Assembly: GCA_020796225.1 (NCBI GenBank)
Contig: CM036753.1
Span: 62,838,865 to 62,902,864, forward strand
DNA length: 64,000 bases
Direction of reading: 5' to 3'
DNA from: Arion vulgaris
Lineage: Eukaryota > Mollusca > Gastropoda > Stylommatophora > Arionidae
The notes under the pieces were generated by a model. It saw nothing but the letters and a program-made list of their open reading frames with translations, was not told the DNA's origin and did no database searches. The position numbers and the translations under genes were made by a program. Positions 63,510 to 64,000 of the stretch are shown here, in pieces. Position 1 is the first letter of the stretch, and each line of letters begins with the position of its first letter.

Positions 63510-64000
63510 TGTCTTCTTCTTCACCCTTTGCCCCTAGGAAAGCATAGGTCTGCAACCAAGGCCTTCCAAGCCCACCTATCCAAGGCCATCTTTTCCAGAT
63601 CTCTCCACTCTCTCATCATTTTCTTGCATTCCGTCTCCAACTCCCGTCTCCAGGTGTTCCTGGATCTTCCCCTACCTCTATCAATCGAAAAGCCTGTCTT
63701 ATGATGCTGTTAGAGGGTTTCCTCAGTGTGTGTCATATCCATCGCCACCTTCTACTTCTTATCTCTTGTTCCACCTGTCGTTGTCCTGTTCTATCCCAGA
63801 GTTCCCTGTTTGTAGTCTTATCATACCATTGCAGGTGGAGTATCATGCGCAGGCATCTATTGATGAATGTCTGCAACTTTTGGTGTTCCCTTTAGTTGTT
63901 CTCCATGTCTCCGCTTCGTATAGAAGGACAGCCTTGACATTTGAGTTAAAAATCATTATCTGATCATTCTTGAACTCCATATGCACTTCAGGATGGCAAA
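63510..64000 (-). mobile_element. LINE-D-like ORF2 C-terminal region, antisense, runs off the window
   Basis: On the minus strand: IMIFNSNVKAVLLYEAETWR, then after breaks RGRSRNTWRRELETECKKMM, LDRWAWKALVADLCFPRGKG and a stop followed by a GAAGAAGA-type tail. Confidence 0.85.

Overview
This window is nuclear DNA of an invertebrate animal, most likely a mollusc and probably a gastropod. The evidence is spliced vertebrate-style genes with GT-AG introns, AATAAA polyadenylation signals, many RNase H-bearing I-clade LINEs (the clade that includes the snail element Nimbus), tRNA-headed SINEs and long minisatellites. The species is an inference. There is no bacterial, plasmid, phage or CRISPR content. 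Most open frames in the window are read-through of tandem repeats or of decayed retrotransposons.

Four host genes can be supported. (1) A plus-strand immunoglobulin-superfamily gene runs from 15382 to 36413. Six exons join in phase and encode the second half of one Ig domain, a complete second Ig domain and a C-terminal GPI-anchor-type hydrophobic tail (lachesin/IgLON-like). Two of the exons are microexons of 24 and 21 nt. The 5' end (signal peptide and first half of Ig1) was not found. (2) A plus-strand gene at 43893-48635 encodes a complex III subunit resembling UQCR11, with an intron placed directly after the stop codon and a separate 3' UTR exon. (3) A minus-strand gene at 50926-51129 encodes a 63-residue single-pass membrane protein of mitochondrial style. 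Genes 2 and 3 are tail to tail. (4) A plus-strand CCDC177-like gene occupies 57224-62072 and has the hallmark SPRSLEAC motif; one of its exons is out of frame.

Everything else is repeats. 1-15.3 kb: a 1.4-kb 21-bp satellite, a LINE with reverse transcriptase (4.3-5.6 kb), minisatellites at 6.5-7.6 and 9.4-10.0 kb, SINEs and a small hAT MITE (12.7 kb). 15.4-36.4 kb: the Ig gene, whose introns hold a 1.5-kb TCTA/TCTT tract, a 177-bp palindromic-ended MITE, an I-type LINE, a 3.3-kb decayed hAT transposon with an intact 8-bp target duplication (and a LINE fragment nested in it with its own 12-bp duplication), a 1.7-kb 26-bp minisatellite and a 12-bp array. 36.4-43.8 kb: a graveyard of LINE fragments. 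43.9-51.1 kb: the two small genes. 51.2-57 kb: LINE and SINE copies, including the best RNase H copy. 57-64 kb: the CCDC177-like gene, small tandem arrays and antisense LINE remnants.

No operon-like cooperation between genes is visible; the host genes are unrelated neighbours. The most informative structures are the microexon Ig gene, the datable nested transposon insertions, and the shared GAA-rich 3' tails that link two SINE families to the I-type LINE.
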